From RHKX01 sp963839535 (GTDB taxonomy: Bacteria > Actinomycetota > Thermoleophilia > Solirubrobacterales > 70-9), in assembly GCA_963839535.1 (NCBI GenBank), contig CAWIVF010000005.1:65401-129400 (forward strand): a stretch of 64,000 nt of DNA, given 5' to 3'. Of the stretch, positions 35,710 through 44,564 are shown one piece after another (within the stretch, counting starts at the first letter, position 1; each line of letters opens with the position of its first letter). The notes under the pieces are model-generated. The model saw nothing but the letters and a program-made list of their open reading frames with translations, was not told the DNA's origin and searched no databases. Position numbers and translations under genes: made by a program.

Positions 35710-36366
35710 GTGGCCGCCACCGCGATCCTCCCGGTGAAGCGCTTCGCCGCGGCGAAGACCCGCCTGGCCGGGTCGGCGGCCGCGGCCGACCGCCCGGCCC
35801 TGGCGGCGGCGATGCTCGCCGACGTCCTCGCCGCGCTCGGCCGCAGCGCGCGAGGTCGAGCGGGTGATCGTCGTCAGCGGGGAGCCCGCCGCGGTCGAGG
35901 CGGCGCGCGATGCCGATGCGGAGACGATCGACGATCCCCGACGACGCCGGCCACAGCGAGGCCGCCCGCCTCGGGGTCCGCGCGGCGCTCGGGGCCGGCG
36001 CCCGCCGGGTTGCGCTGCTCCCGGGCGACTGCCCGCTGCTCGACGGCGGCGGAGCTCGACGCGGCCCTCGCGAACCTCGAGACCGGGAGCGCCGGCGTCG
36101 TCCCGGACCGGCACGGAAGCGGCACCAACGCGCTGCTGCTCGACCCGCCCGGCGCGATCGAGCCCGCCTTCGGCCCGGGCAGCCGGGAGCGCCACCTCGA
36201 GCTCGCGGAGGCGGCCGGCGTGCGGGGAGTGCTGGTCGAGCTGCCCTCGCTCGCCCTCGACCTCGACACCGCGGACGACCTCGCCGAGCTGACCCGCCGG
36301 CTGCGCGCGGAACCCGGCCTGGCCCCGCGGACCGCGGCGGCGCTCGAGGCGCTGGAGACCCGGTGA
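35710..36366 (+). CDS. cofC: 2-phospho-L-lactate guanylyltransferase-type CofC/FbiD (three frame breaks)
   Basis: About 217 residues. It activates phospholactate or phosphoenolpyruvate with GTP to make the CofD substrate. The nucleotidyltransferase start ATAILPVKRFAAAKTRLAG, the segment VALLPGDCPLLD, and VVPDRHGSGTNALLLDPP with FGPGSRERHLELA are all family marks. Breaks near 35850, 35938 and 36050 are each repaired by removing one base, giving SAEVERVIVVSGEP, DDPDDAGHSEAARLG and DGAELDAALANLE. GTG start; the stop overlaps cofE by GTGA. Confidence 0.9.
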   Translation: MAATAILPVKRFAAAKTRLAGSAAAADRPALAAAMLADVLAALGRSARGRAGDRRQRGARRGRGGARCRCGDDRRSPTTPATARPPASGSARRSGPAPAGLRCSRATARCSTAAELDAALANLETGSAGVVPDRHGSGTNALLLDPPGAIEPAFGPGSRERHLELAEAAGVRGVLVELPSLALDLDTADDLAELTRRLRAEPGLAPRTAAALEALETR

Positions 36367-37108
36367 GCGGCATCGAGCTGATCCCGGTCCCGGGGTTGCC
36401 CGAGATCGAGGCGGGAGCGCCGCTCGCCGAGCTGATCGCCGCCCGGGTCGAGCTCGCCGAGGGCGACGTCCTCGACCATCGCGCAGAAGGTCGTCTCCAA
36501 GGCGGAGGGCCGGGCCGTCCGCACTCGACTCCGTCGCCCCCTCCGAGCGCGCCCGCGAGCTCGGCGCGCGGCTCGGCAAGGACCCCGCCCTGGTCGAGCT
36601 GATCCTCGGGGAGAGCCGCCGGATCGTTCGCGACGAGCGGGTCCTGATCGTCGAGACGAACTCCGGCCTGATCTGCGCCAACGCCGGCATCGACTCCTCC
36701 AACGTCGGGTCGGCGGGCGGCGTGCTGCTCCTGCCGGTGGACCCCGACGACTCGGCGCGGCGCCTGCGGGCGGAGCTGCGCGAGCTCACGGGCCGCCGGC
36801 TCGCGGTGATCGTCACCGACAGCTTCGGCAGGCCGTGGCGGGTGGGCCAGAGCGAGGTCGCGATCGGCTGCGCCGGAATCGACCCCCTCGACGACTGGCG
36901 GGGCAGGGTCGACCGCGACGGCCGCGAGCTGGCGGCGACCGAGGTCGCCCTCGCCGACCAGATCGCCGCGGCGGCGGACCTCGCCCGCGACAAGGACGAG
37001 GGGGTGCCGGTCGTGGTGGTCCGGGGCCTCGGCGACCGCGTGAACGAGGACGACGGCCCCGGCGCCGCGGCCCTGCAGCGCGACCCCGCCGACGACCTCT
37101 TCCGCTGA
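36363..37108 (+). CDS. cofE: Coenzyme F420:L-glutamate ligase CofE (two frame breaks)
   Basis: About 247 residues. It adds glutamate to F420-0 using GTP. The start ELIPVPGLPEIEAGAPLAEL, then IAQKVVSKAEGRAV, and later NSGLICANAGIDSSNV, VIVTDSFGRPWRVGQSEVAI and GCAGIDPLDDWRG are diagnostic. Breaks near 36476 and 36520 are each repaired by removing one base. The protein ends soon after the ligase domain and lacks the nitroreductase-like domain fused to this enzyme in mycobacterial FbiB. It is convergent with the fused cofGH gene. Confidence 0.92.
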
Positions 37109-37126
37109 GCGGGAGCGACGGCCCCG

Positions 37127-39338
37127 CTAGTACGTCTCGAGCACCTCGTAGAGCGTGTTGCGCTGCGCCGGGGTGCGGCCGGCCCGGCGCGCCGCCCCGA
37201 TCAGGTCCTCCGGCTCGAGCCTGCTGCCGTGCTGGGAGCCGGCCATCCGCGAGATGCTCTCCTCCATCAGCGTGCCGCCGAGGTCGTTGACCCCCCAGCG
37301 CAGCGCCTCGGTCGCGGCATCGAGGCCCATCTTCACCCAGCTCGCCTGCAGGTTCGGGATCGAGCGGCCGAGCGCGAGCCTGAAGACCGCGGTGTGCTTG
37401 AGGTTCTCCTCGTCGGAGATCTCCTCGATCCCGTGGGTGCGGCCGAGCATCGTGTGGAACGGGATGAACGAGAGCGGGACGAACTCGGTGATGCCCCCGG
37501 TCCGCTCCTGCAGCTCGCGGATGACCCGCATGTGCTCGGCGAGCTCCCGCGGGGTCTCGATGTGGCCGAACATCACGGTCGAGGTGGAGCGCAGGCCGGC
37601 GCGGTGGGAGGCCTCGATGATCTCGACCCAGCGCGCGGCGGGGAGCTTGTTCGGGGAGATCCGCTGGCGGACGCCGTCCTCGAGCACCTCCGCGGCCGTG
37701 CCCGGCGTCGAGCCCAGCCCGCAGTCGCGGAGGTAGGCGAAGACGAAGTCGGGGTCGCGGCCGGAGCGCTCGCACATGAAGTGCACCTCCATCGGCGAGT
37801 AGGCGTGGAGGTGGATCTCCGGCGCGACCCGCTTCGCCCGCCGCAGCCATTCGCCGTAGTGCTCGAGCGTGTAGTCGGGGTGGATCCCGCCCTGCATGCA
37901 GATCTCGGTGGCGCCGAACTCGACCGCCTCGCGGATCCGCTCGGCGAACTCGTCGGGATCGAGGTGGTAGGCGTCGGGCGAGCGGCGCGTCTGGCCGAAC
38001 CCGCAGAACGCGCAGCCCACGGTGCAGACGTTGGTGAAGTTGATGTTGCGGTTGACGACGAAGGTGGCGACGTCCCCGGCGATCTCCGCCCGCAGCTCGT
38101 CGGCCGCCTGCCGCATGTCCTCGATCGCCTCGGGCCGGTCCTCGGCGAACAGCGCCGCCAGCTCGTCGGGGTCGAGCACGGCCCCGTCCCTGCCCTTGCC
38201 GATCGCGCGCGCCGCGACGTCGCCGTTCACGGCCGCCCGGCGGGAGGCCCCGTTGGACGGGGCCCGGTTGCGCGGCAGGAAGGTGGGATAGGCCGTCTCG
38301 AGCACGCCGAGCACGCCGGCGTCGACCCACTCGTCGTTCATGTACTGCGGGTAGACGCAGAGCCGCTCGGTCAGCGCGAACCCGGCCGGTCGCAGCCGCT
38401 TGCGGACCTGATGGGGGCTCGGGAACGGGTGCTCGGGGGAGATGTGGTCGCCGTTCGCCGAGAGCCCGCCGAGGTCGGTGGCTCCCGCCTCGAACGAGGT
38501 CCAGCCACCAGTCGGAGAGGTTCGGGGGCACCTGCACGCCGACGTCGGGCATCAGCCGGCGCGACTCCGCGACGAGCCGCTTCATCTCCTCGAGCGTCAC
38601 CGGCTCCGCCCAGGCCGGCCACTCCGGCTCAGCTCCGGCGGGGGACTCGGAGTCCGACCCGGCCCAGCGATCGCGGGAGGCGCGATCGGCGATGTCGGCG
38701 ACCTCCTGCCCGTAGTAGCGGGGGTGGGCGACGAAGTTCTGCAGGATCACCTCCTGGATGTGGCCGTGGCGCTCCTGCACCGCGGCGAGCGCCTCCAGCG
38801 ACGCGACCCGCTCGTCCTCGGTCTCGCCGATCCCGACGAGGATCCCGGTGGTGAAGGGGATCCGCTCCTCGCCGGCGGTCTCGATGAACTCGAGCCGCAC
38901 CGCAGGATGCTTGGTCGGCGAGCCCGCGTGGACCGTCTCCATCAGCCGCTCGCTCACCGACTCGAGCATCAGGCCCTGCGAGGCGGTCACCGCTCGCAGG
39001 CGGCGCAGGTCCGCGCGGGAGACGACGCCGACGTTCGTATGGGGAAGGAGCCCGCGCTCGAGCGCCCGCTCGCAGGCCCAGGCGACGTAGGAGGTGAAGT
39101 CGTCGTGGCCCCATTCGGCGAGCCGGGCGGCCACCAGGGGGTTCACCTCCGGCTTCTCGCCGGTCAGCACGAGGAGCTCCTTGACGTTCCGGCGCTGCGC
39201 CTCGTCGAGCCGCTCGATCACGTCCTCGGGCGAATGGAGGTGGGCCTGATGGGTGGCGAACGCGCAGTACTTGCAGTAGCAGCGGCACGTCCGCGACAGC
39301 GAGAGCGTGAGGTTGCGGGAATAGGTGACGCGCCGCAC
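37127..39338 (-). CDS. fbiC: FO synthase, CofG-CofH fusion (FbiC) (one frame break)
   Basis: About 736 residues with two radical SAM domains making the deazaflavin FO from tyrosine and a flavin-pathway intermediate. The CofG half has the cluster motif CRCYCKYC near residue 18 (CxxxCxxC) and TGILVGIGETEDER. The CofH half has NINFTNVCTVGCAFCGFGQ, TEICMQGGIHPDYTLEHY and STVMFGHIETPRELAEHM. The frame breaks near 38500 between the halves; removing one base gives LDLFEAGATDLGGLSANGDH, which makes the fusion continuous. GTG start. It lies opposite to the other F420 genes, stop to stop. Confidence 0.95.
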
Positions 39339-39375
39339 AGCCGGTGAAGCTAGCGATCGGGCCAGCCCAACGAGA

Positions 39376-39398
39376 ACGGGGCGCCCGTGGCGCCCCGT
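39376..39398 (-). terminator. Strong hairpin downstream of the aquaporin gene
   Basis: A perfect ten-base stem (ACGGGGCGCC pairing with GGCGCCCCGT) with a three-base loop lies 26 bases past the aquaporin stop and before the fbiC start. On the minus strand the following bases are TTCTCG, so the U run is weak, as is usual in GC-rich actinobacteria. It would separate the two genes into different transcripts. Confidence 0.65.
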
Positions 39399-39423
39399 TC
39401 GGTCAGCTCGTTTTCCGCGTGTC

Positions 39424-40194
39424 TCAGGTGCCGGGGGTGCGCTCGACCTGGACCGTCGCCTCGCCGGTTCGCCCGGCCTTGTCCTTGACGACGACCTCCT
39501 CGACCTCAGCGGCGACGATCACGAAGCGGTAGAAGGCGGCCGCAAGGAGCGCGCCGACGAGCGGGCCGACGATGTAGGGCCAGACGCCGCCCCACTCGCC
39601 GGAGATCAGGGCGGGCCCGAACCAGCGGGCCGGGTTGAGCGATGCGCCCGTCAGCGGCCCGAAGACCATCACGCAGAAGCCGAGGGTGAGTCCGATCGCC
39701 AGCGGGGCCCAGTCGCGCCAGGCGCGCTGGTTGAGCGCGACGGCGACGACCGCGAGGACGAGCAGGAAGGTGCCGATGCCCTCGACGATGGCGCCCTGGA
39801 ACTCGCCGCCGAGAAGGGGGCTGACCTGGACGGCGCCGTAGTTGCCGGCGGCGCCCTCGTCGACGAGCAGGCCGCGGACCAGCAGCGCGCCGAGCACGCC
39901 GCCCGAGAGCTGTGCGAGCACGTAGACCACCGCATCGACGGGATCGATCCGCTTGAGGGCAGCCGCGGCGGCGGTCACCGCCGGGTTGAGGTGCGCGCCG
40001 CTGACGCCCCCGAGCGTCTGGACCAGCATGAACAGGACGAACGCGTGCACCAGCCCGATGACTGCGAAGTCGGAGCCGAACTGGGCGGAGCTCCCCGTTG
40101 CGACGAAGAGGGTGACGACGGTCCCGACCACGAAGACCAGGAAGAACGTGCCGACGAGCTCCGTGATGTAGGCAGCAAGTCCTCGATCCTGCAC
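39424..40194 (-). CDS. Aquaporin / MIP family channel
   Basis: A 256-residue membrane channel with six membrane helices. The two pore motifs are present: SGAHLNPAVTAAAAALKRID in the first half and TGASLNPARWFGPALISGEW in the second (both NPA). I chose the GTG at 40194 because GGAGG at 40203-40207 sits eight bases upstream; a TTG two codons earlier is too close to that site. The charged cytoplasmic tail is about 30 residues. Water, glycerol or another small solute could be the substrate. Intact. Confidence 0.93.
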   Translation of the reverse strand: MQDRGLAAYITELVGTFFLVFVVGTVVTLFVATGSSAQFGSDFAVIGLVHAFVLFMLVQTLGGVSGAHLNPAVTAAAAALKRIDPVDAVVYVLAQLSGGVLGALLVRGLLVDEGAAGNYGAVQVSPLLGGEFQGAIVEGIGTFLLVLAVVAVALNQRAWRDWAPLAIGLTLGFCVMVFGPLTGASLNPARWFGPALISGEWGGVWPYIVGPLVGALLAAAFYRFVIVAAEVEEVVVKDKAGRTGEATVQVERTPGT

Positions 40195-40282
40195 TCTCAA
40201 TACCTCCAGTGAAGTTGTCGCCGCGGGGCGGCCGAGCGGCGGCAGTCTACCTCGGGTGCCCGGGGAACGAGCGCAGCGGGGC

Positions 40283-40788
40283 TCAGTCGCCGGCCGCGTC
40301 GTGCTCCGCCTGGAGCCGGCGCGCCTCGGCGAGGACCTCGAGCGCCTCGTCGCGGTCGCGCCAGCCGAGCGACGTCGACCTTCTTCTCCTCGAGGTCCTT
40401 GTAGACGCTGAAGAAGTGGGAGATCTCGTTCTGCAGCTGATCGGTGATGTCGCCGCGGTCCTCGAGGGTGTTCCAGCCGGGGTCGTGGCAGGGGACGCAG
40501 ATCACCTTGTCGTCGACCCCCTCCTCGTCCTCCATCTTGAACAGGGCGATCGGCTTGACCCGGATCACGCACCCGGGGAAGGTCGGCTCCGAGACGCAGA
40601 CGAGGCAGTCGAGGGCATCGCCGTCCTTGCCGCGATGGCCGATCAGGTAGCCGTAGTCGGTCGGGTAGACCGTCGAGCCCGCGAGGAAGCGGTCGAGCAC
40701 GATCGTCGTCGAGCTCCGTGTCGTACTCGTACTTGTTCCGCGATCCCTTGGGGATCTCGATGAACGCGAGGAGCTCGTCGTCCGCCAT
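40283..40788 (-). CDS. ppa: Inorganic pyrophosphatase (two frame breaks)
   Basis: About 168 residues of the soluble family I type that hydrolyses pyrophosphate. Visible are AFIEIPKGSRNKYEYD, YPTDYGYLIGHRGKDGDALD with the catalytic aspartates, VIRVKPIALFKMEDEEGVDD and KVICVPCHDPGW. Breaks near 40705 and 40370 are each repaired by removing one base, giving ELDTIVLDRFLAGSTVYP and VDVLGWRDRDEALEVLAEA. Since this enzyme is normally essential, its broken frame is the best evidence that the frame breaks of this window are sequence errors. ATG start. Confidence 0.95.
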
Positions 40789-40818
40789 GCGCGGCCGAGG
40801 CTATCCTGCGCGCCAGAG

Positions 40819-41803
40819 ATGAGTCGGATTGCCGCGTCGCTGGCGGCCGTTCTCGTCGCGCTGGCGTTCGCCGGCTGCGGTGACGACGGCGCTGAACCGG
40901 ACGCGCCCTCGGTTGGCGCGTCCGTTTCCCTGGTCCTGGACTACCAGCCGAACGCCGTCCACGCCGGGATCTACTCCGCCATCGCCGAGGGCGACCTCGA
41001 GGACGAGGGCATCGACCTCGAGGTCCAGGAGCCCGGTCAGTCCACCGACGCGCCGAAGCTGCTGCGCGGCGGGCCGGGTCGATCTCGCGGTGATGGACAT
41101 CCACGACCTCGCGATCGCGCGCGATCAGGGCGCCGACCTGGTCGGCGTCGGCGCGATCGTGCAGCGGCCGCTTGCCGCCGTGATCGCCGCGGACCGGGAC
41201 GAGATCCGCAAGGCGACCAATCTCTTCGGAGCCACGGTCGGGGTCACCGGGCTTCCCTCCGACGACGCCGTCCTGCAGGCGATCCTCGATTCCACCGGTG
41301 CGGACGCCATCCCGCCGGAGGTGGTCACGATCGGCTTCGGCTCGGTGGCGGCTCTCTCCGCCGGCAAGGTCGACGCGGCCACCGCCTTCTGGAACGCCGA
41401 GGGCGTCGCCCTGCGCCGCTCCGGCGTCCCCACGCGCGAGTTCCGGGTCGACGACTACGGCGCCCCGAGCTACCCCGAGCTGGTTCTGGTCACGACGCGG
41501 GAGAAGCTCGAGTCGGAGCGAGAGGACCTGGCCGCCGACGCTCGCCGGGCTCCAGGCGGGCTACGAGCGTGCCGCGGCCGACCCGGAGGCGGCGCTCGGC
41601 GCGCTGCTCGAAGCCGTGCCCGGCCTGGTCGAGGGAGATCAGCGAGCCCAGCTCGATGCACTCGACGGAGCGTTCGAGCCGCCGCTCGTCCTCGACCGGG
41701 CCGTGCTCGAGGAATGGGCGGACTGGGAGCTGCGCTACGGGCTGGTGGACGACGCGGCCCGACGTCGAGGCAGTCGTTCGACTTCAGCCTTCTGGCCGGC
41801 TGA
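40819..41803 (+). CDS. NMT1/THI5-like substrate-binding lipoprotein (four frame breaks)
   Basis: About 327 residues. A lipoprotein signal (LAAVLVALAFAGC) is followed by a periplasmic-binding fold of the type used for pyrimidine precursors of thiamine: VSLVLDYQPNAVHAGIYSAI, LAVMDIHDLAIARDQGADLV and GATVGVTGLPSDDAVLQAIL. Breaks near 41073, 41540, 41760 and 41773 are each repaired by removing one base; the end then reads ASFDFSLLAG. No permease or ATPase is adjacent, so the transporter partner is elsewhere or absent. Its end overlaps the convergent gene by 20 bases. Confidence 0.88.
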
Positions 41804-42113
41804 GCAGGCGCTCGACCAGCTCGGGCAGCTCCCGCGCCATCCGCGACCGCGGCACGACCTGGTCGAAGCCGGCGGCCTCGGCCGCCCTGCGGACTTCGAC
41901 GTCGACGTGTGAGTAGAAGCCGAGCGTCGGCGGGCCGATCGCGGCGACCTCCGCCGCATCGACGGCCTCCAGGTCGGCGACGATGAGGTCGGCCGAGGCG
42001 GCGTCGTCACCGGCGCTCCCGCGGATCTCCACCTCGTGCCCCGCCGCGCGCAGGGCGCCCTCCACCCGGCTGGCGAGCATCAGGTCGGTGACCAGCCCAA
42101 GGATCCGAGCCAC
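41784..42113 (-). CDS. Degenerate response-regulator receiver-like protein
   Basis: A 109-residue protein with a receiver-like order of strands and helices: ILGLVTDLMLASRVEGALRA, LIVADLEAVDAAEVAAIGPP and TLGFYSHVDVEVRRAAEAAG. An aspartate sits at the end of strand 3 (ADLE), but the acidic pair near the N-terminus is incomplete and the conserved lysine region reads VVPRSR. It may be a non-phosphorylated receiver. It is last in the minus-strand metal-gene run, seven bases after the preceding gene. Confidence 0.65.
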   Translation of the reverse strand: MARILGLVTDLMLASRVEGALRAAGHEVEIRGSAGDDAASADLIVADLEAVDAAEVAAIGPPTLGFYSHVDVEVRRAAEAAGFDQVVPRSRMARELPELVERLLSRPEG

Positions 42114-42119
42114 GGGGGC

Positions 42120-42482
42120 CTAGAGCGAGCGCCGCTCGCGGTACTCGCGCCGGACGCTCTCCGGCCTGCCCCACATCTGGGTGATCTCGGCCCGGCCCTC
42201 GTTGAGGTCGCGGACGATCAGCTCGCCCTCGATCCCCTGGCGGTCGAGCATCGTCAGCACCCAGGTGACCGTCTCCGGGGCGGCGGCATGGCCGAAGCCG
42301 TTGGCGACGTTGATGCGCCAGTGCCAGTCCGCCTCCGAGTACGGCTGCGCGTTGATCTGGGTCATCGGGATGGAGGCGTCGACGTAGCGGGTCTCGTCGA
42401 CCAGCCGGAGGTCGAGCTGCATGTCGGTCCAGTCGCGCGGAAGCGCCTCGACGATCTCCGCGAATGCGTCACCGAGTCCCAT
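42120..42482 (-). CDS. Conserved hypothetical protein of 120 residues
   Basis: A soluble protein without recognised domain. It starts GDAFAEIVEALPRDWTDMQL, and the middle DWHWRINVANGFGHAAAPET is rich in aromatic residues and histidine. The end (EITQMWGRPESVRREYRERR) is strongly basic. An intact frame, an ATG start and 22 bases from the transporter gene upstream support it as real and co-transcribed. I cannot give a function. Confidence 0.75.
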   Translation of the reverse strand: MGLGDAFAEIVEALPRDWTDMQLDLRLVDETRYVDASIPMTQINAQPYSEADWHWRINVANGFGHAAAPETVTWVLTMLDRQGIEGELIVRDLNEGRAEITQMWGRPESVRREYRERRSL

Positions 42483-42504
42483 TGGCGCAGCCTACTGAGA
42501 GCCC

Positions 42505-43845
42505 TCAGCCGAAGAACAATTGCTGAAGTAAGAAGAGGTTCAATGCGATGATCATCGCCGCGAGCACCGAGGCGAACGCGGTCAGCCAGCCCGGGTTGAC
42601 GAGCGCCCCCATCACCGACTTGCGACGGGCGATGATCAGCAGGGGGACGAGGGCGAAGGGGATGCCGAAGGAGAGCACGACCTGCGAGACGACCAGCGCC
42701 CGGGTCGGGTCGAGCCCGATCGCGAGGATGATCAGCGCCGGCGTCAGGGTGATCGCGCGCCTCAGGTTGAGCGGGATCCTCCGCTCGATGAAGCCCTGCA
42801 TCACCACCTGCCCGGCCATCGTCCCGACCGACGTCGAGGCGAGGCCGGAGGCGAGCAACGCGATGCCGAAGATCGTCGCGGCGTTGTCGGAGACCGTGTC
42901 CTGGAGGCCCGCGTAGGCACCCTCGATCGAGTCGATGCCGACCAGGCCGCCGGCGTTGAACAGCCCGGCGGCGACGATCACCATCGACATGTTCACGAGG
43001 CCGGCGATCGTCATCGCGATCACCACGTCGACCTTCTCGAAGTTGAGGATCTTGCGGCGCTCCTCGTCGTTGCGGCCGACGACCCGGGACTGGGTCAGCG
43101 CCGAATGCAGGTAGACCACGTGCGGCATCACCGTCGCCCCGAGGATCCCGGTGGCGAGCAGGACGCTCTCCGTCCCGTCGAAGCCGGGGATGAACAGTCC
43201 CTCGGCGATGCCGGCCGGGTCGGGGTCGGCGCGGGTCACCTCGAAGACGAACGCGGCGATCACCACCCCGACGAACCCCGCGATGACCGCCTCGAGCTTG
43301 CGGAATCCGCGCTGCTGGAGGATCAGGATCACGAACGAGCCGACGCCGGCGATCACGCCGGCCCAGAACAGCGGGATCCCGAAGAGCAGGTAGAGGCCGA
43401 GCGCGGCGCCGATGACCTCGGCGACGTCGGTCGCCATCGCGACCAGTTCCGCCTGGACCCAGAGGGCCAGCGACGTCTTGCGGGGGAACTCCTGGCGACA
43501 GAGCTCCGGCAGGTTCTTGCCGGTGGCGATCCCGAGCTTCGCCGACTGGGTCTGGACGACCATGCCGATCAGGTTCGCGGCGAGGACCACCCAGAGCAGC
43601 GCGTATCCGAACTGCGAGCCGGCGGCGATGTTGGTGGCGAAGTTCCCGGGGTCGATGTAGGCGACGCAGGCCACGAACGCCGGGCCGAGGAACGGCCAGA
43701 GGCGGCCGAGCCCGCGGCGCTCGCCGTCGAGCGAGCGGCGAGCGGCGTCGGCGACCCTCGCCTCGCCCGGCAGGGCGCGGTCGGCCGCGAGCGGGTCTTC
43801 CGCCCCCGCGCCGGCGGGCTTCGAGGGGGTCGCGGCCAGGCTCAG
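42505..43845 (-). CDS. mntH: NRAMP family Mn/Fe transporter
   Basis: About 446 residues with eleven membrane segments. The metal-binding motif AYIDPGNFATNIAAGSQFGY in helix 1 and ATVMPHVVYLHSALTQS in helix 6 are diagnostic for proton-coupled divalent-metal uptake. The N-terminal cytoplasmic part lacks an ATG, GTG or TTG in frame after the end of the regulator gene; a CTG at 43845 overlaps the regulator stop (CTGA), mirroring the ATGA/GTGA junctions nearby, and is my best start. It forms part of an operon with the DtxR/MntR regulator and ZIP transporter. The core is intact. Confidence 0.93.
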   Translation of the reverse strand: MSLAATPSKPAGAGAEDPLAADRALPGEARVADAARRSLDGERRGLGRLWPFLGPAFVACVAYIDPGNFATNIAAGSQFGYALLWVVLAANLIGMVVQTQSAKLGIATGKNLPELCRQEFPRKTSLALWVQAELVAMATDVAEVIGAALGLYLLFGIPLFWAGVIAGVGSFVILILQQRGFRKLEAVIAGFVGVVIAAFVFEVTRADPDPAGIAEGLFIPGFDGTESVLLATGILGATVMPHVVYLHSALTQSRVVGRNDEERRKILNFEKVDVVIAMTIAGLVNMSMVIVAAGLFNAGGLVGIDSIEGAYAGLQDTVSDNAATIFGIALLASGLASTSVGTMAGQVVMQGFIERRIPLNLRRAITLTPALIILAIGLDPTRALVVSQVVLSFGIPFALVPLLIIARRKSVMGALVNPGWLTAFASVLAAMIIALNLFLLQQLFFG

Positions 43846-44564
43846 CTCGAGGGAGAGTGAGTGCAGTCCAGCTGCATGCGCTCGGCCAGCTCCGGGCCGA
43901 TCGCATGCTCGGCGCCGTCGAGCTCGACGACCAGGGCGCCGCCGAACGGCTCGCGGCGCTTCAGGCGCAGCTCCGTCCCGGGGCGGATCGAGCACTCGTC
44001 GAGGAAGCGGAGCATCGCCGGCTGCCCGTCGGAGACGCGCGTGAGCCGGCCGGTCTGCCCAGGCTCGAGCGCGGTCAGGGGCACGCCCGGCGTGGCGGTG
44101 ACGATCAACTCGCGATCGGGGATCGGGTCACCGTGCGGATCGTGCTCGGGGTGGCCGAGGGCGGCGGCGATCCGCTCCTCGAGCTCCTCGGAGATGTAGT
44201 GCTCGAGCACCTCCGCCTCGTCGTGGACGCGGTCCCAGGGCATCCCCAGCGCGTCGGCGAGGAAGGCCTCGAGCAGCCGGTGGTGGCGGATCGTCTCGAG
44301 GGCGATGCGCTCGCCGGCCTCGGTCAGCTGGACGCCGCGGTAGGGCCGGTGGCGGACGAGACCGAGCCCGTCCATCCGCTTGAGCATCGCCGTCACCGTG
44401 CCCGGCGAGACGTCGAGCCGCTCCGCAAGTGAAGTGGTGCCGACGGAGCCATCGGTGCGGGCGGCGAGTGCGTGGATGGCCTTCGCGTAGTCCTCCACTG
44501 CCTCGTTGCCGCCGGCGCGACGGCCGCGCCCGTGGCTCCCCGGCTCCGACACCCGCTCGCCCAT
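43842..44564 (-). CDS. DtxR/MntR family metal-dependent repressor
   Basis: A 240-residue regulator. The N-terminal winged helix (EDYAKAIHALAARTDGSVG, then TTSLAERLDVSPGTVTAMLK) is followed by the metal-sensing dimer domain (HHRLLEAFLADALGMPWDRV, HDEAEVLEHYISEELEERIA) and a C-terminal FeoA/SH3-like domain (LEPGQTGRLTRVSDGQ to MQLDCTHSP). The ATG at 44564 overlaps the stop of the ZIP gene (TGATG). The unbroken frame into ZIP is a consequence of one extra base, so this is a separate protein. It probably represses this operon when Mn or Fe is plentiful. Confidence 0.92.
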   Translation of the reverse strand: MGERVSEPGSHGRGRRAGGNEAVEDYAKAIHALAARTDGSVGTTSLAERLDVSPGTVTAMLKRMDGLGLVRHRPYRGVQLTEAGERIALETIRHHRLLEAFLADALGMPWDRVHDEAEVLEHYISEELEERIAAALGHPEHDPHGDPIPDRELIVTATPGVPLTALEPGQTGRLTRVSDGQPAMLRFLDECSIRPGTELRLKRREPFGGALVVELDGAEHAIGPELAERMQLDCTHSPSS

